From Verrucomicrobiota bacterium (GTDB taxonomy: Bacteria > Verrucomicrobiota > Kiritimatiellia > UBA8416 > JABMPJ01): a DNA stretch of 64,000 nt. Below the pieces are notes generated by a model. That model did no database searches, was not told the origin of the DNA, and saw only the letters and a program-made list of their open reading frames with translations. The stretch lies in assembly GCA_018648805.1 (NCBI GenBank), contig JABGQM010000021.1, forward strand, positions 1 to 64,000, given 5' to 3'. Position numbers and translations under genes: made by a program. This document shows, in pieces, positions 52,852 through 61,193 of this stretch (position 1 is its first letter; each line of letters begins with the position of its first letter).

Positions 52852-53667
52852 ATGGCCGATGATAAGAAAATAACGGATACCGATCCGGCCGATACCGTTG
52901 ATAACGCGGCCGAGACGACTTCGCAGTCTGACCCTCTACGCGTCAAACCGCGTGAAGATGACGCTGGCGATGCGTTGTTCGGTGCCTCCGAAACGGTCGA
53001 CGACGATCAGATTGGTGCCCCCGTCAAACCGGCTGGGAAGAAGGGTCTGGCGGCGCTTTTCGGCGGGGCCAAGGCGGTCGACGATGGCGAGTCGCTGGAC
53101 GAGCCCCCCACGTGGGCCGTGGCTGGACCCGCCCGTCCGCGTCCCCAGGGCAGCGGCATCCGTGTGGTCAACCGCTTTGTGGCCGCTGCGATTGTGTTGA
53201 TCCTGGTTTTCGGTGTACTGGATCTCTTTGCGACGATCCGGCAGCCCCCCGGCGATATGACTCCGATCGACACGCCGACTGATCCGGCCGCCGGTGTGAC
53301 GGCCGCAACGCAGCCGCCTTCCGAAGGGCTTCCGCTTCTGGCTAAGCTCTTGGATTCCTTTGGCAAACGGCCTATAGTTCGCGACTTGGATCAGAGCGGC
53401 AGCACAACCACGGATACCGAGGTCGTGACGACGCGCACCAGGATTCCCGACTGGAAGGTCTATGCGCAGCATTTGGACCTGATTGGGCTGTCCGGCGGCG
53501 CCGGTGGCGAGAAGGAAGCCATTGTGGCTGACCGCAAAGCCAACCGGATGCATTTTCTACGGATTGGACAGGAAATGGTGGCCGGTGAAATCCAGTTCAA
53601 GCTGGTTCGAATCGCCACGGATCACGTCGTCTTTGAAAAAGACGGCGAAGAAGTGATAGTGAAGTAG
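52852..53667 (+). CDS. GspC/PilP-like inner-membrane protein
   Basis: 271 residues: a long acidic cytoplasmic N-terminus, one transmembrane helix at about 110-130 (VAAAIVLILVFGVLDLFATI), a Pro/Thr-rich periplasmic linker, and a C-terminal beta domain (about 205-271). The C-terminal domain includes LDLIGLSGG, EAIVADRKANRMHFLRIGQ and VVFEKDGEEVIVK. That domain has the pattern of the GspC homology region/PilP fold that docks on the secretin. It ends directly against the secretin start, with which it likely pairs in a type II secretion or pilus system. No pseudopilin or ATPase is nearby. Confidence 0.65.
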   Translation: MADDKKITDTDPADTVDNAAETTSQSDPLRVKPREDDAGDALFGASETVDDDQIGAPVKPAGKKGLAALFGGAKAVDDGESLDEPPTWAVAGPARPRPQGSGIRVVNRFVAAAIVLILVFGVLDLFATIRQPPGDMTPIDTPTDPAAGVTAATQPPSEGLPLLAKLLDSFGKRPIVRDLDQSGSTTTDTEVVTTRTRIPDWKVYAQHLDLIGLSGGAGGEKEAIVADRKANRMHFLRIGQEMVAGEIQFKLVRIATDHVVFEKDGEEVIVK

Positions 53668-55266
53668 ATGGGGGCACGAAAAATGGCGGGTTCTCAGTAT
53701 AGTGTATCAAAGTTCAGCCTGCCTCTTGTGCTCGTGGTCTGCCTGCTGTTCGGGCTTGTGACCTCCACGGCCCCGGCAGCACCCAAGCCGCTGACCGACT
53801 ATGATCTGCCCGGCTTGCAGAACAAGGTCAGCCTGACATCGCTCGACCCGTGGGACGTGGTCCAGTTGATCGAATTTCTGGCGCATCGTGGCGGCCTGAA
53901 CAACATGGTTATCGGGCCGGGCGTCTCGGGGCTCACCACCAAGCTCAAGTTTGATGATGTCAGCGTGGGCGATGCGCTCGAGGTCGTGCTCTCGGTCAAC
54001 AACCTGGCCTATGAGATCCGCGGCGGCATTGTCACCATCATGACCGATGCCGAGTACCAAGCCAAAACTGGGACCAGTTTCTACAACAACAAGCAGGTCA
54101 AGATGGTCGAGCTCAAGTACGCCGACCCGGCCCGTGTGGCCACAATGCTTGAGCCGGTCAAGAGTACGATCGGAACGGTCGTGGCCGATCCGGTTACGGG
54201 CGTTCTGATCCTGATCGATACGGCCGACAAGATCGCCGAGATGGAAACCATCATCGCGCGGGCTGACCTCTCCACTGTCTCACGCGTACTGCCCACCGAG
54301 ACCCAGACCTTTGAGCTGATGTACGCCGATGTGGCGACCCTTCAGCCGGAAATCACCGCGATCCTGACGCCTGATGTGGGCCAGCTGCGCGTTGACGATC
54401 GCACCAAGAGCCTTATCGTTACCGCCCTGCCGCACAAGATGGAACAGATCAAACATCTGGTGAAGGTCTTTGACCAGCGTCCGCGTCAGGTGTTCATCGA
54501 GGCCAAGATCGTACAGGTGTCACTGAGCGACGACTACCGTCTCGGCGTCAACTGGGATCATGTCTTCCAGGGCATTGATCCCCGCTTCGCGCTCAGCTCG
54601 GCTTCCACGCCGGGCAGTCTCTCCAGTGTAGGTGAGGCCGTCAGTCCGGCCGCCTCGCTGACCTATAATACCATTCTCGGCAATGCGGACCTGACCGTGG
54701 TGCTCCAAGCCCTGAAGCAGGTGGGCGAAACCAAGATTCTCTCCAATCCACACGTGGCCGTTTTGGATGGCGAAGAAGCCACGATCAAGGTGGTGACCGA
54801 TCAACCCTATGCCGAGGCGCAACTTGAGAGTGGCACGACCAATGTGGTGGGCGAGACCGTCACCTTCATCGAGGTGGGTGTCAGTCTGGCTGTTACGCCG
54901 CGGATCAGTGGCGATGGCATGATCAGCACCACCATCCGGCCCGAGGTAAGCTCGGTGATCGGCAGCTACCAGGCGTTCCGCACCGTACCCATCGTGCGCC
55001 GCTCCTATGCCGAAACGACCGTGATGGTGAAGGACCGTGAAACGGTCATTATCGCCGGCATGATCGAGAACTCCAAGCAGCAGACCCAGTCACGCGTGCC
55101 TTTCCTGGGACGCATTCCGCTCCTGGGCGTTCTGTTTCGGACCACGTCTGATGAAGTGGCCAGCAAAGAGTTGATCGCCTTCCTGACACCACGCATTGTG
55201 TCAGGCGAAGAGCCCCATCCGCTGTCGGGCACACAGACCAAGACACTGAAACCGATGCGCCGTTAA
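53668..55266 (+). CDS. Secretin (PilQ/GspD-like outer-membrane channel)
   Basis: 532 residues with a signal peptide (about 17-37). N-terminal STN-like and N1-like domains (VSVGDALEVVLSVNNL and VELKYADPARVATMLEPV) precede the secretin pore domain, recognised by RQVFIEAKIVQVSLSDDYRLGVNW, GETKILSNPHVAVLDGEEATI and VPFLGRIPLLGVLFR. Forms a multimeric outer-membrane gate for type II secretion or type IV pili. The lack of an AMIN domain favours GspD over PilQ, but the system type remains unclear. Its start follows the GspC-like stop directly. Confidence 0.9.
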   Translation: MGARKMAGSQYSVSKFSLPLVLVVCLLFGLVTSTAPAAPKPLTDYDLPGLQNKVSLTSLDPWDVVQLIEFLAHRGGLNNMVIGPGVSGLTTKLKFDDVSVGDALEVVLSVNNLAYEIRGGIVTIMTDAEYQAKTGTSFYNNKQVKMVELKYADPARVATMLEPVKSTIGTVVADPVTGVLILIDTADKIAEMETIIARADLSTVSRVLPTETQTFELMYADVATLQPEITAILTPDVGQLRVDDRTKSLIVTALPHKMEQIKHLVKVFDQRPRQVFIEAKIVQVSLSDDYRLGVNWDHVFQGIDPRFALSSASTPGSLSSVGEAVSPAASLTYNTILGNADLTVVLQALKQVGETKILSNPHVAVLDGEEATIKVVTDQPYAEAQLESGTTNVVGETVTFIEVGVSLAVTPRISGDGMISTTIRPEVSSVIGSYQAFRTVPIVRRSYAETTVMVKDRETVIIAGMIENSKQQTQSRVPFLGRIPLLGVLFRTTSDEVASKELIAFLTPRIVSGEEPHPLSGTQTKTLKPMRR

Positions 55267-55290
55267 GATGGCATACGAGGAGCACGCACG

Positions 55291-56487
55291 ATGCGTGGAA
55301 TGAGCTTAAGCATGGGATGCGGCCTCTTGGCGCTGCTGGTGGCACTACCCTCTGTCCAGGCCGAGGAAAAGGGCGACTTCGAATGGTCATGGTCGGGTGA
55401 AGGCGCCCCCCCCGCCACACCGGCCACCCCGGCCGCCGACACGACCGCGGCGGGCACTAAGCTCGATCCGGATACCTACAACCAGCTGCTCAAAGAGAAC
55501 CTTACGCTGCGGCGTAAGTTGCAGGATACAGATCGCGGTGCGGAGGCTATTCGCGAAGAGAATGCCAATCTGCAGCGTGACATGAGCGCCCTGCAGGCCA
55601 AGATTACGGACTCGAGCGAGGAGATTGATCGCCTCAAGCGCGCCAGCAGCGGGGCGGATCCCGAGAAGATTATTGAACTCGAAACCGGTCTCGCCGCCGC
55701 CGAAAGTGCGAAGGCCAAGTTAGCGCAAGATCTCGCCACGCTGAAGAGTCGCATGCAACGTACCGCGGCCGCACCGGTGGAAACCGCCAAGCCTGCCGGA
55801 CGCTCGGTTAAGCCGGGCTCGGACCTGTTCGTCTCCCTCGAGGGCGAGAATGCCGAGCTGCGCGACAAACTCTCTACACTTGAGTCCGAAAAGCAGAAGG
55901 TCGTAAAGCAGCTGCGCGCGGTGGAGGCCGAAGTCGATGCCAACGCCGGACTGGAAGCCGAGATGGCCTCTGTCAGCGGTGAAACCACCAAGCAGAAGAA
56001 GGTCATTCGCAAGTTGCTCGATCGTATCCCCGAGCTGGAGAAAGACCTCGCCGCCACACAGTCGCGCGAGCGTGAAACCAGCGCCGAGCTCTCGGAGCGC
56101 GATCGCGAGATGCGCACGCTCAAGGCCGAACTGGAGCGGCGTGAGAAACGTCTCAAGAAGGCCGAGCGGGTCGCCATGTTGCTGGCCAAGACACGCACGG
56201 AAGTCAATTATGTGGGCACCACCCGTCAGCGCGATATGCACTACAACATGGGTGTGGTCTTTGCCAACCGGGGACAGTTCAAAGAGGCCGAGCGGGAATA
56301 CCTGCGCGCCCTGCGGCAGGATCCGGCCGATGCCGACACGCACTACAACCTGGGCGTGCTGTACGATCAGAGCCTCAAAGAGTACCGCAAGGCCGCCAGT
56401 CACTACCGACGCTACCTCAAGCTGCGTCCCCAATCCCCGGACGCCAACGAGGTCCGGATCTGGATCACCGCCGCCGAGACGAAATAG
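55291..56487 (+). CDS. Exported coiled-coil protein with C-terminal TPRs
   Basis: 398 residues. Signal peptide (about 1-24, ending VQA), a Pro/Ala-rich linker, a long charged coiled coil (about 65-290), then TPR repeats (MHYNMGVVFANRGQFKEAEREYLRAL and ADTHYNLGVLYDQSLKEYRKA; written in parts, they span about 310-385). Probably periplasmic. It lies 24 bases after the secretin and shares its operon, suggesting a pilotin-like or assembly role. No known component name could be given. Confidence 0.75.
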   Translation: MRGMSLSMGCGLLALLVALPSVQAEEKGDFEWSWSGEGAPPATPATPAADTTAAGTKLDPDTYNQLLKENLTLRRKLQDTDRGAEAIREENANLQRDMSALQAKITDSSEEIDRLKRASSGADPEKIIELETGLAAAESAKAKLAQDLATLKSRMQRTAAAPVETAKPAGRSVKPGSDLFVSLEGENAELRDKLSTLESEKQKVVKQLRAVEAEVDANAGLEAEMASVSGETTKQKKVIRKLLDRIPELEKDLAATQSRERETSAELSERDREMRTLKAELERREKRLKKAERVAMLLAKTRTEVNYVGTTRQRDMHYNMGVVFANRGQFKEAEREYLRALRQDPADADTHYNLGVLYDQSLKEYRKAASHYRRYLKLRPQSPDANEVRIWITAAETK

Positions 56488-56539
56488 GCTGAAGCTGTTT
56501 AGAGGCCATCCGAAGAGGTTTCGGAGCTCCGGTGAATCT

Positions 56540-56742
56540 CAATATCCAACAGCCAACACTCAAATCCAATTTCCAAGGGGGGATTCTTTGCGAGACCTCG
56601 CGCTCCCTTTTGCGGTTCCCGTGTGTATCGCTCGAATTCTTAGCTTGGATATTGGATATTCGTTGCCATTCCCTTCGGTCATTGCTTTCGCTGCGCTCAA
56701 GCCTGTCTCCGCTTCGCTCCGGCTGTTGGCTGTTGGATATTG
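56540..56742. repeat. 203-base inverted-repeat element
   Basis: CAATATCCAACAGCCAAC (56540-56557) has a perfect 18-bp inverted copy at 56725-56742. A second, one-mismatch arm pair (ATCCAATTTCCAAG at 56564-56577 and its complement 56644-56657) nests inside. It lies between convergent genes, so it could serve as a two-way terminator or be a mobile palindrome. Confidence 0.85.
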
Positions 56743-56764
56743 AAATGAGCTAAGCTCTGTTTGT

Positions 56765-57229
56765 CTAAGTACCATTCCAGCCTTCAGTCTTCTCCCCGAT
56801 CGTCACCGGAATGCCGGGATCGGTCAGGCCCTCGCGCCATACCTTGTAGCGGCGCAATCCCATAAGCAGGGCGGCAATCACCAGAAGTGCCACGACGCTC
56901 GATACGAAGATGTGGTGGACATAGGCCCAGTCGAGCACGGGATGCATCAGGGCGCGGGCCAGGCGGGCGCGGTGTTTTTTGGAAAGATGCTGCGGCGCAG
57001 TCTCGGTTCCGTCTGCATCCAGCAGACCGAGGGTTTGCTGCAGCTCGGTGAGGCGGTCGTGGCAGGTCGCGCAGTGACGGGTATGCTCGCGGATCACATC
57101 CGAGCGGCCCTCGCCCAGGTCGTGCTGCATATACTCCAGCATGAGGGCCTGGATCGCCTCGCAAGGCAGCTGACGCTCTGCGCGCAGATCGGTAGGCGGC
57201 GTCTGTGGGTGTCTGTCTGAGGGGGTCAT
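56765..57229 (-). CDS. Anti-sigma factor with zinc-finger (ZAS-like) domain
   Basis: 154 residues. The N-terminal cytoplasmic part has the ZAS pattern HTRHCATCHDRL (His-x3-Cys-x2-Cys) typical of anti-sigma factors that hold an ECF sigma factor inactive. A single transmembrane helix (IFVSSVVALLVIAALLMGL) follows, then a short periplasmic tail. Overlaps the ECF gene by four bases, the expected sigma/anti-sigma arrangement. The triggering signal is unknown. Confidence 0.85.
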   Translation of the reverse strand: MTPSDRHPQTPPTDLRAERQLPCEAIQALMLEYMQHDLGEGRSDVIREHTRHCATCHDRLTELQQTLGLLDADGTETAPQHLSKKHRARLARALMHPVLDWAYVHHIFVSSVVALLVIAALLMGLRRYKVWREGLTDPGIPVTIGEKTEGWNGT

Positions 57230-57768
57230 GCTGAGGCTCCTCGCTCCAATGCCTGGGCCAGTTTCTTCATGGCGTGATGCAGGATATAGCCGACGTTTCC
57301 GGTCGTGAGCCCTGTGATGGCGCTGATCTCTTTGTAGGACTTCTCTTCGTATACCTTTAAGATGACGAGCTGTCGCTCACGCAACTCAAGGGCCTGCAGG
57401 GCGGCGGCCGCGTGGGCGGCGCGGTCGCTGATGCGAAAGGCCTCGCCGCGGTCGGGCTCGACCATCGGACTGTGCTCGGCCGCCGCACGGCGGTGCAGCA
57501 GGCTGCGGCGGGCCAGCTTCCGTACGCGATCGACCGCACAGTTGTGCACCACGCGGTAGAGCCAGCTGGTCATCTGGCCCCCCGGAGCCATGTCGCCCTT
57601 CCAGCGGTGCAATAGGCGGATGAAGCTGTCCTGGACCACATCCTGCGCCCCGTCAGGATCGTTGAGCACACGCCCGGCATAGCGCAGGAGGGGTGACTCA
57701 TAATGCCGCACCACCGCCTCGAATGCCTCAAGGCGCTCGGTCCGGTTGGTCTTGGCGGCTTTGCTCAC
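57226..57768 (-). CDS. ECF RNA polymerase sigma factor
   Basis: 180 residues, a typical ECF size. Region 2 motifs (YAGRVLNDPDGAQDVVQDSFIRLLHRW) and region 4 (LELRERQLVILKVYEEKSYKEISAITGLTTGNVGYILHHAMKKL) are both complete; each is longer than can be quoted here in one run and lies at about 33-60 and 128-172. The GTG start overlaps the serA stop (GTGA). Controlled by the membrane anti-sigma factor encoded next. Its placement directly behind serA makes transcription depend on serine synthesis. Confidence 0.9.
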   Translation of the reverse strand: MSKAAKTNRTERLEAFEAVVRHYESPLLRYAGRVLNDPDGAQDVVQDSFIRLLHRWKGDMAPGGQMTSWLYRVVHNCAVDRVRKLARRSLLHRRAAAEHSPMVEPDRGEAFRISDRAAHAAAALQALELRERQLVILKVYEEKSYKEISAITGLTTGNVGYILHHAMKKLAQALERGASA

Positions 57769-59348
57769 AGGGTTATATGAAATGCAGAGAAGCTGCTGAT
57801 TTCTTCGCTAATCGCGTCGATGATTTCGGCCGGCACGCGCTGGTCCACTTTGAGAATAGCGAGTGAGCGGTTGGTTTTGCGGTCGTGTGGGTTGCGCATA
57901 TCCTCGATATTGATGCCGCTGGCGGCCAGCTTGCCGCCAATGACGCCGATCACACCCGGGCGGTCATCGTAAAGGAAGCAGACCGTGTGGCCCAGTGGCT
58001 CGAAGTAGAGCCGATCGAACTCGTTGATGCGCGCGACCATCATGTTGCCCTCGGTCAGCGTGCCGCGCACGCTGATGCGGCGCAGGTTGTCGGCGTCCAC
58101 CTCGCTGGTCAGGTCGAGCGTAATGGAGTTGCCATACCCCTTGCTCGCATCCACCTCGCGCGGAACATACTCAATGCCCATCTCATCGAGGTAGTTGAAG
58201 GCGGCCTGATAATCCATGCCCCGCTCAAAATCTTCCCATATTCCGGCCACGATCGGCACGGTCAGCCAGTTGGCATAGGGTTCGAGATCACCGTAGAAGC
58301 TGGTTTCGACCATCTTGAGCGCGCTCTGCCGTCCCAGGATGTTGCGGCAGAGACGGGCCAGCGTGTTGGCCAGCTCGCAGTAGGCCTCGTTGAGGCCCTC
58401 GGGGATGTCGCGGTTCACGATGAAGCTGGTCACGCCCTTGTAATCGAGGTCGATCAGCTCCTCGGCGGCCCGGCGCGCGGCGTTGTAGTTGGCCTCCCGT
58501 GTGCTGGCGCCCAGGTGGGGCAGCATGATGTCGGCGATGTCGCTAACACTCTTGTCACCGGCGGCATCCTTGGCATACACATCGTTGAGCAGCCGCAAGC
58601 CGCGTGACGCCTTAACGGCACGGACGGCCTCCTCATCCACGATGCCGGCCCGCGCACAGTTGATGATCGTTGCCCCGTCACGGGTGAGTGCGAGCAGGTC
58701 ACTCCCCACCAGTCCCCGCGTATCGTCGTTCTCGGGAATGTGCAGCGAAATGTAGTCGCACTCGCTGAAGATCGTCTTCAGGTCGGTCAGCGTGACATCC
58801 ACCTCCCTGGCGCGCTCGCTTGAGATGACCGGGTCGAAGCCGAGCAGGCGGCAGTCGAACCCGCTGATGCGCTTCGCCACCAGGCGGCCAATGTTGCCCA
58901 GACCCACGATCCCGACGGTCTTGCCGGCCAACTCGCGGCCCATAAACTGCTTCTTCTCCCACTTGCCGACGCGCATGGAGGCATCCGCGGGAATCAGGTG
59001 GCGCGCGTCGGCCAGAATCATGGCGACCACCTCCTCGGCCACGGCGTTGGAGTTGGCACCAGGCGTATTCATCACGTCAATGCCGCGCGAACGGGCATAG
59101 CGTGTATCGATCGTGTTGAATCCGGCTCCGGCCCGTACGACAACTTTCAGGTTGGGCAGCAGATCGATGATCTCAGGTGTGACTTTCTCACTGCGTACGA
59201 TCAGGGCGTAGGCGTCGGAGTGGGCTGTGGCGAGCGCGCGCAGCTCGGCCGCATCATCCTGCACCACGGTGTAGTGGCCACTCGCTTCGAGAATCTCCCC
59301 GGCGACGGCGTCCAACTTGGTGGGTATCAATACCTTTTTCATAATCAT
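57765..59348 (-). CDS. serA: D-3-phosphoglycerate dehydrogenase
   Basis: 527 residues, matching the long form with an intervening and an ACT domain. First step of serine synthesis. NAD-binding VGIVGLGNIGRLVAKRI and the catalytic Arg/Glu/His set (NCARAGIVDEEA, HLGASTREAN) are intact. Residues about 315-450 form the allosteric substrate-binding domain, and the last 75 an ACT domain (SGINIEDMRNPHDRKTNRSL). Two ATGs (59348, 59342) are possible. It heads a three-gene operon with the ECF sigma and anti-sigma genes. Confidence 0.96.
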   Translation of the reverse strand: MIMKKVLIPTKLDAVAGEILEASGHYTVVQDDAAELRALATAHSDAYALIVRSEKVTPEIIDLLPNLKVVVRAGAGFNTIDTRYARSRGIDVMNTPGANSNAVAEEVVAMILADARHLIPADASMRVGKWEKKQFMGRELAGKTVGIVGLGNIGRLVAKRISGFDCRLLGFDPVISSERAREVDVTLTDLKTIFSECDYISLHIPENDDTRGLVGSDLLALTRDGATIINCARAGIVDEEAVRAVKASRGLRLLNDVYAKDAAGDKSVSDIADIMLPHLGASTREANYNAARRAAEELIDLDYKGVTSFIVNRDIPEGLNEAYCELANTLARLCRNILGRQSALKMVETSFYGDLEPYANWLTVPIVAGIWEDFERGMDYQAAFNYLDEMGIEYVPREVDASKGYGNSITLDLTSEVDADNLRRISVRGTLTEGNMMVARINEFDRLYFEPLGHTVCFLYDDRPGVIGVIGGKLAASGINIEDMRNPHDRKTNRSLAILKVDQRVPAEIIDAISEEISSFSAFHITL

Positions 59349-59574
59349 CGTCCAGTCGTAATCGTTAGGCTTGCATCACACAGAAAATTGAACGACCACG
59401 TTACCCCGATCCCACCGCGGAATCAAGGTGAAGTCAGAAAGCGGGAGACTTGCCGGAGGGGTCCCTCTTGTGACACACTCAATTTCGGGCAAGGCGGACG
59501 AACACGGACGCGTCCTCCTGCGCATCAAGAGCCGCCGCTACGCCTGGTACGCTCTGTTGAGATTCGAATAGAGA
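59349..59574. other. Intergenic region between serA and the palindromic repeat
   Basis: 226 bases between divergent genes. A 33-codon frame (GTG at 59470, stop at 59571) encodes MTHSISGKADEHGRVLLRIK and a Tyr/Arg-rich end. It has no good ribosome-binding site and is not supported. No other signal was recognised. Confidence 0.35.
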
Positions 59575-59684
59575 TTCACCATGAAGAACATGAAGAACAT
59601 GGAGTATGGAAAGCGGCTGCGTGGCTTGAGTCTGCTCGCCGCAGGCGAGCACCCCTTCATTCCCTTCATGTCCTTCATGGTGAA
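59575..59684. repeat. Palindromic ATGAAG-unit repeat upstream of uvrC
   Basis: TTCACCATGAAG (from 59575) and CTTCATGGTGAA (to 59684) form perfect 12-bp ends around additional ATGAAG/CTTCAT units and a CTCGCCGCAGGCGAG core stem. Third member of the family also found at 46459-46526 and 48178-48279. Confidence 0.87.
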
Positions 59685-59708
59685 TAACCCAGCGGCCCCC
59701 AGTTTCCG

Positions 59709-61193
59709 ATGAAAATACCCGAACGTGTCAGGACCAAGCTGCAGGAGCTGCCTGACAAGCCGGGATGCTACCTGATGCGCGACAAGCGCGGCCGCATCAT
59801 CTATGTCGGCAAGGCGCGCTCGCTACGCAAGCGGGTGCAGTCCTACTTCCGTGAGAGCGCCCTCCGCCGCGGCTCACCCAAGCTGCGTGGACTGGTGCGC
59901 AGTGTGGAGGATATCGACCTCGTGATCGTCCGCACCGAGGCCGAGGCCGCCCTCACCGAGAGCCGCCTGATCAAGGAGTACCGCCCGCGCTACAACGTCA
60001 GCTTTCGCGACGACAAGCGCTTCCTGCTGCTGCGGGCTGACCTCGGTCAGCCTTTTCCGCGCCTGCGGCTCTGCCGGGTCAAGCGCGACGAGGGTTCTGA
60101 GTATTTCGGGCCCTTTCCCTCCTCCGCGGCCACGCGCGCTACGCTCGACTTTATCGAGAAGCACTTCGGCTTGCGCAAGTGCTCGCCACGCATCCCCGAT
60201 GCCGAGACCCACACGCACTGCATCAACGATATCGTCCGGTTCTGCTCGGCGCCCTGCATCGACAACGTCACTCCCGAGGCCTACCGCGAAGCGGTCCTGG
60301 AGGCCTGTGCCTTCCTGCGTGGCGAACGCCCCAAGGTGTTGCAGGAGGTGCGTGAGCGGATGCAGGCGGCCGCCACGGCCATGGAGTTCGAGCGTGCGGC
60401 GGCCCTGCGCGATACGCTCAGCGCCCTCAACCAGGTGGTGCGCGCCCGCGCCCGTATCGCCTCCACGCCGGAGCTGCGCCGCGAGGCCGCCGCAGAGGGG
60501 GTCGCCGATCTCAAACGCCTGCTCGAATTGCCGGCCGAACCGCATGTGATTGAGGCCTATGATATCTCCAATATCTCGGGTACCTACGCCGTGGCCAGTA
60601 TGGTCTGCGCCGTGGACGGCATGCCGCACCGCAGTTTCTACCGCCGCTTCCGGATCAAGAGCGTTACCGGCAGCGATGACCCCGCCATGATGGCCGAGGT
60701 CATCCGGCGGCGCTACAGCGCCCTGCGCGAAAGCGGCGGCGCCATGCCCGGCCTCGTCCTCGTGGATGGGGGCCCCACCCAGCTCGCCGCGGCGCGCGGG
60801 GAGTTGGCCCTGCTCGGTCTGGCAAAGGTGCCCGTTGCCGGACTGGCCAAACGGTTCGAATTGGTCTATGTTCATCCCGCTCGAGAGCCCCTCACGCTGG
60901 AACGGAATTCGGCCGCACTGCAGGTGCTGCAGCGTCTGCGCGATGAAGCCCACCGCTTTGCGCTGGACTATCATCATCGCTTGCGCCGCCGGCGTATCAG
61001 CGAGTCGGTCCTGGATGATATTCCAGGCATTGGCGCGCGGCGTAAACAGGAGCTGTTGAAACATCTCGGCTCGTTGCGCCGTATCCGGAAGGCGAGCGAG
61101 GAAGCGATTGCGGCCGTCCCGGGAATTGGCCGCGCGACGGCACGCCTGATCAAGGCCGCCCTCAGGGATGCGGCCGGTGAGGAAGAAGAATGA
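59709..61193 (+). CDS. uvrC: Excinuclease ABC subunit C (short form)
   Basis: 494 residues. Catalytic nuclease of nucleotide excision repair. An N-terminal GIY-YIG domain (GCYLMRDKRGRIIYVGKA), cysteine-containing region, UVR motif (AATAMEFERAAALRD), the second nuclease domain (IEAYDISNISGT, LVLVDGGPTQL, RDEAHRFALDYHH), and two C-terminal helix-hairpin-helix units (DDIPGIGARRKQELL, AAVPGIGRATARLI). About 100 residues shorter than E. coli UvrC, mainly between the UVR motif and the second nuclease domain. All catalytic blocks are present, so it is probably functional. Confidence 0.93.
   Translation: MKIPERVRTKLQELPDKPGCYLMRDKRGRIIYVGKARSLRKRVQSYFRESALRRGSPKLRGLVRSVEDIDLVIVRTEAEAALTESRLIKEYRPRYNVSFRDDKRFLLLRADLGQPFPRLRLCRVKRDEGSEYFGPFPSSAATRATLDFIEKHFGLRKCSPRIPDAETHTHCINDIVRFCSAPCIDNVTPEAYREAVLEACAFLRGERPKVLQEVRERMQAAATAMEFERAAALRDTLSALNQVVRARARIASTPELRREAAAEGVADLKRLLELPAEPHVIEAYDISNISGTYAVASMVCAVDGMPHRSFYRRFRIKSVTGSDDPAMMAEVIRRRYSALRESGGAMPGLVLVDGGPTQLAAARGELALLGLAKVPVAGLAKRFELVYVHPAREPLTLERNSAALQVLQRLRDEAHRFALDYHHRLRRRRISESVLDDIPGIGARRKQELLKHLGSLRRIRKASEEAIAAVPGIGRATARLIKAALRDAAGEEEE

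Noticed and set aside
59470..59571. 33-codon frame upstream of the uvrC repeat
   Set aside because: GTG start without ribosome-binding site, no family similarity and a very short length.
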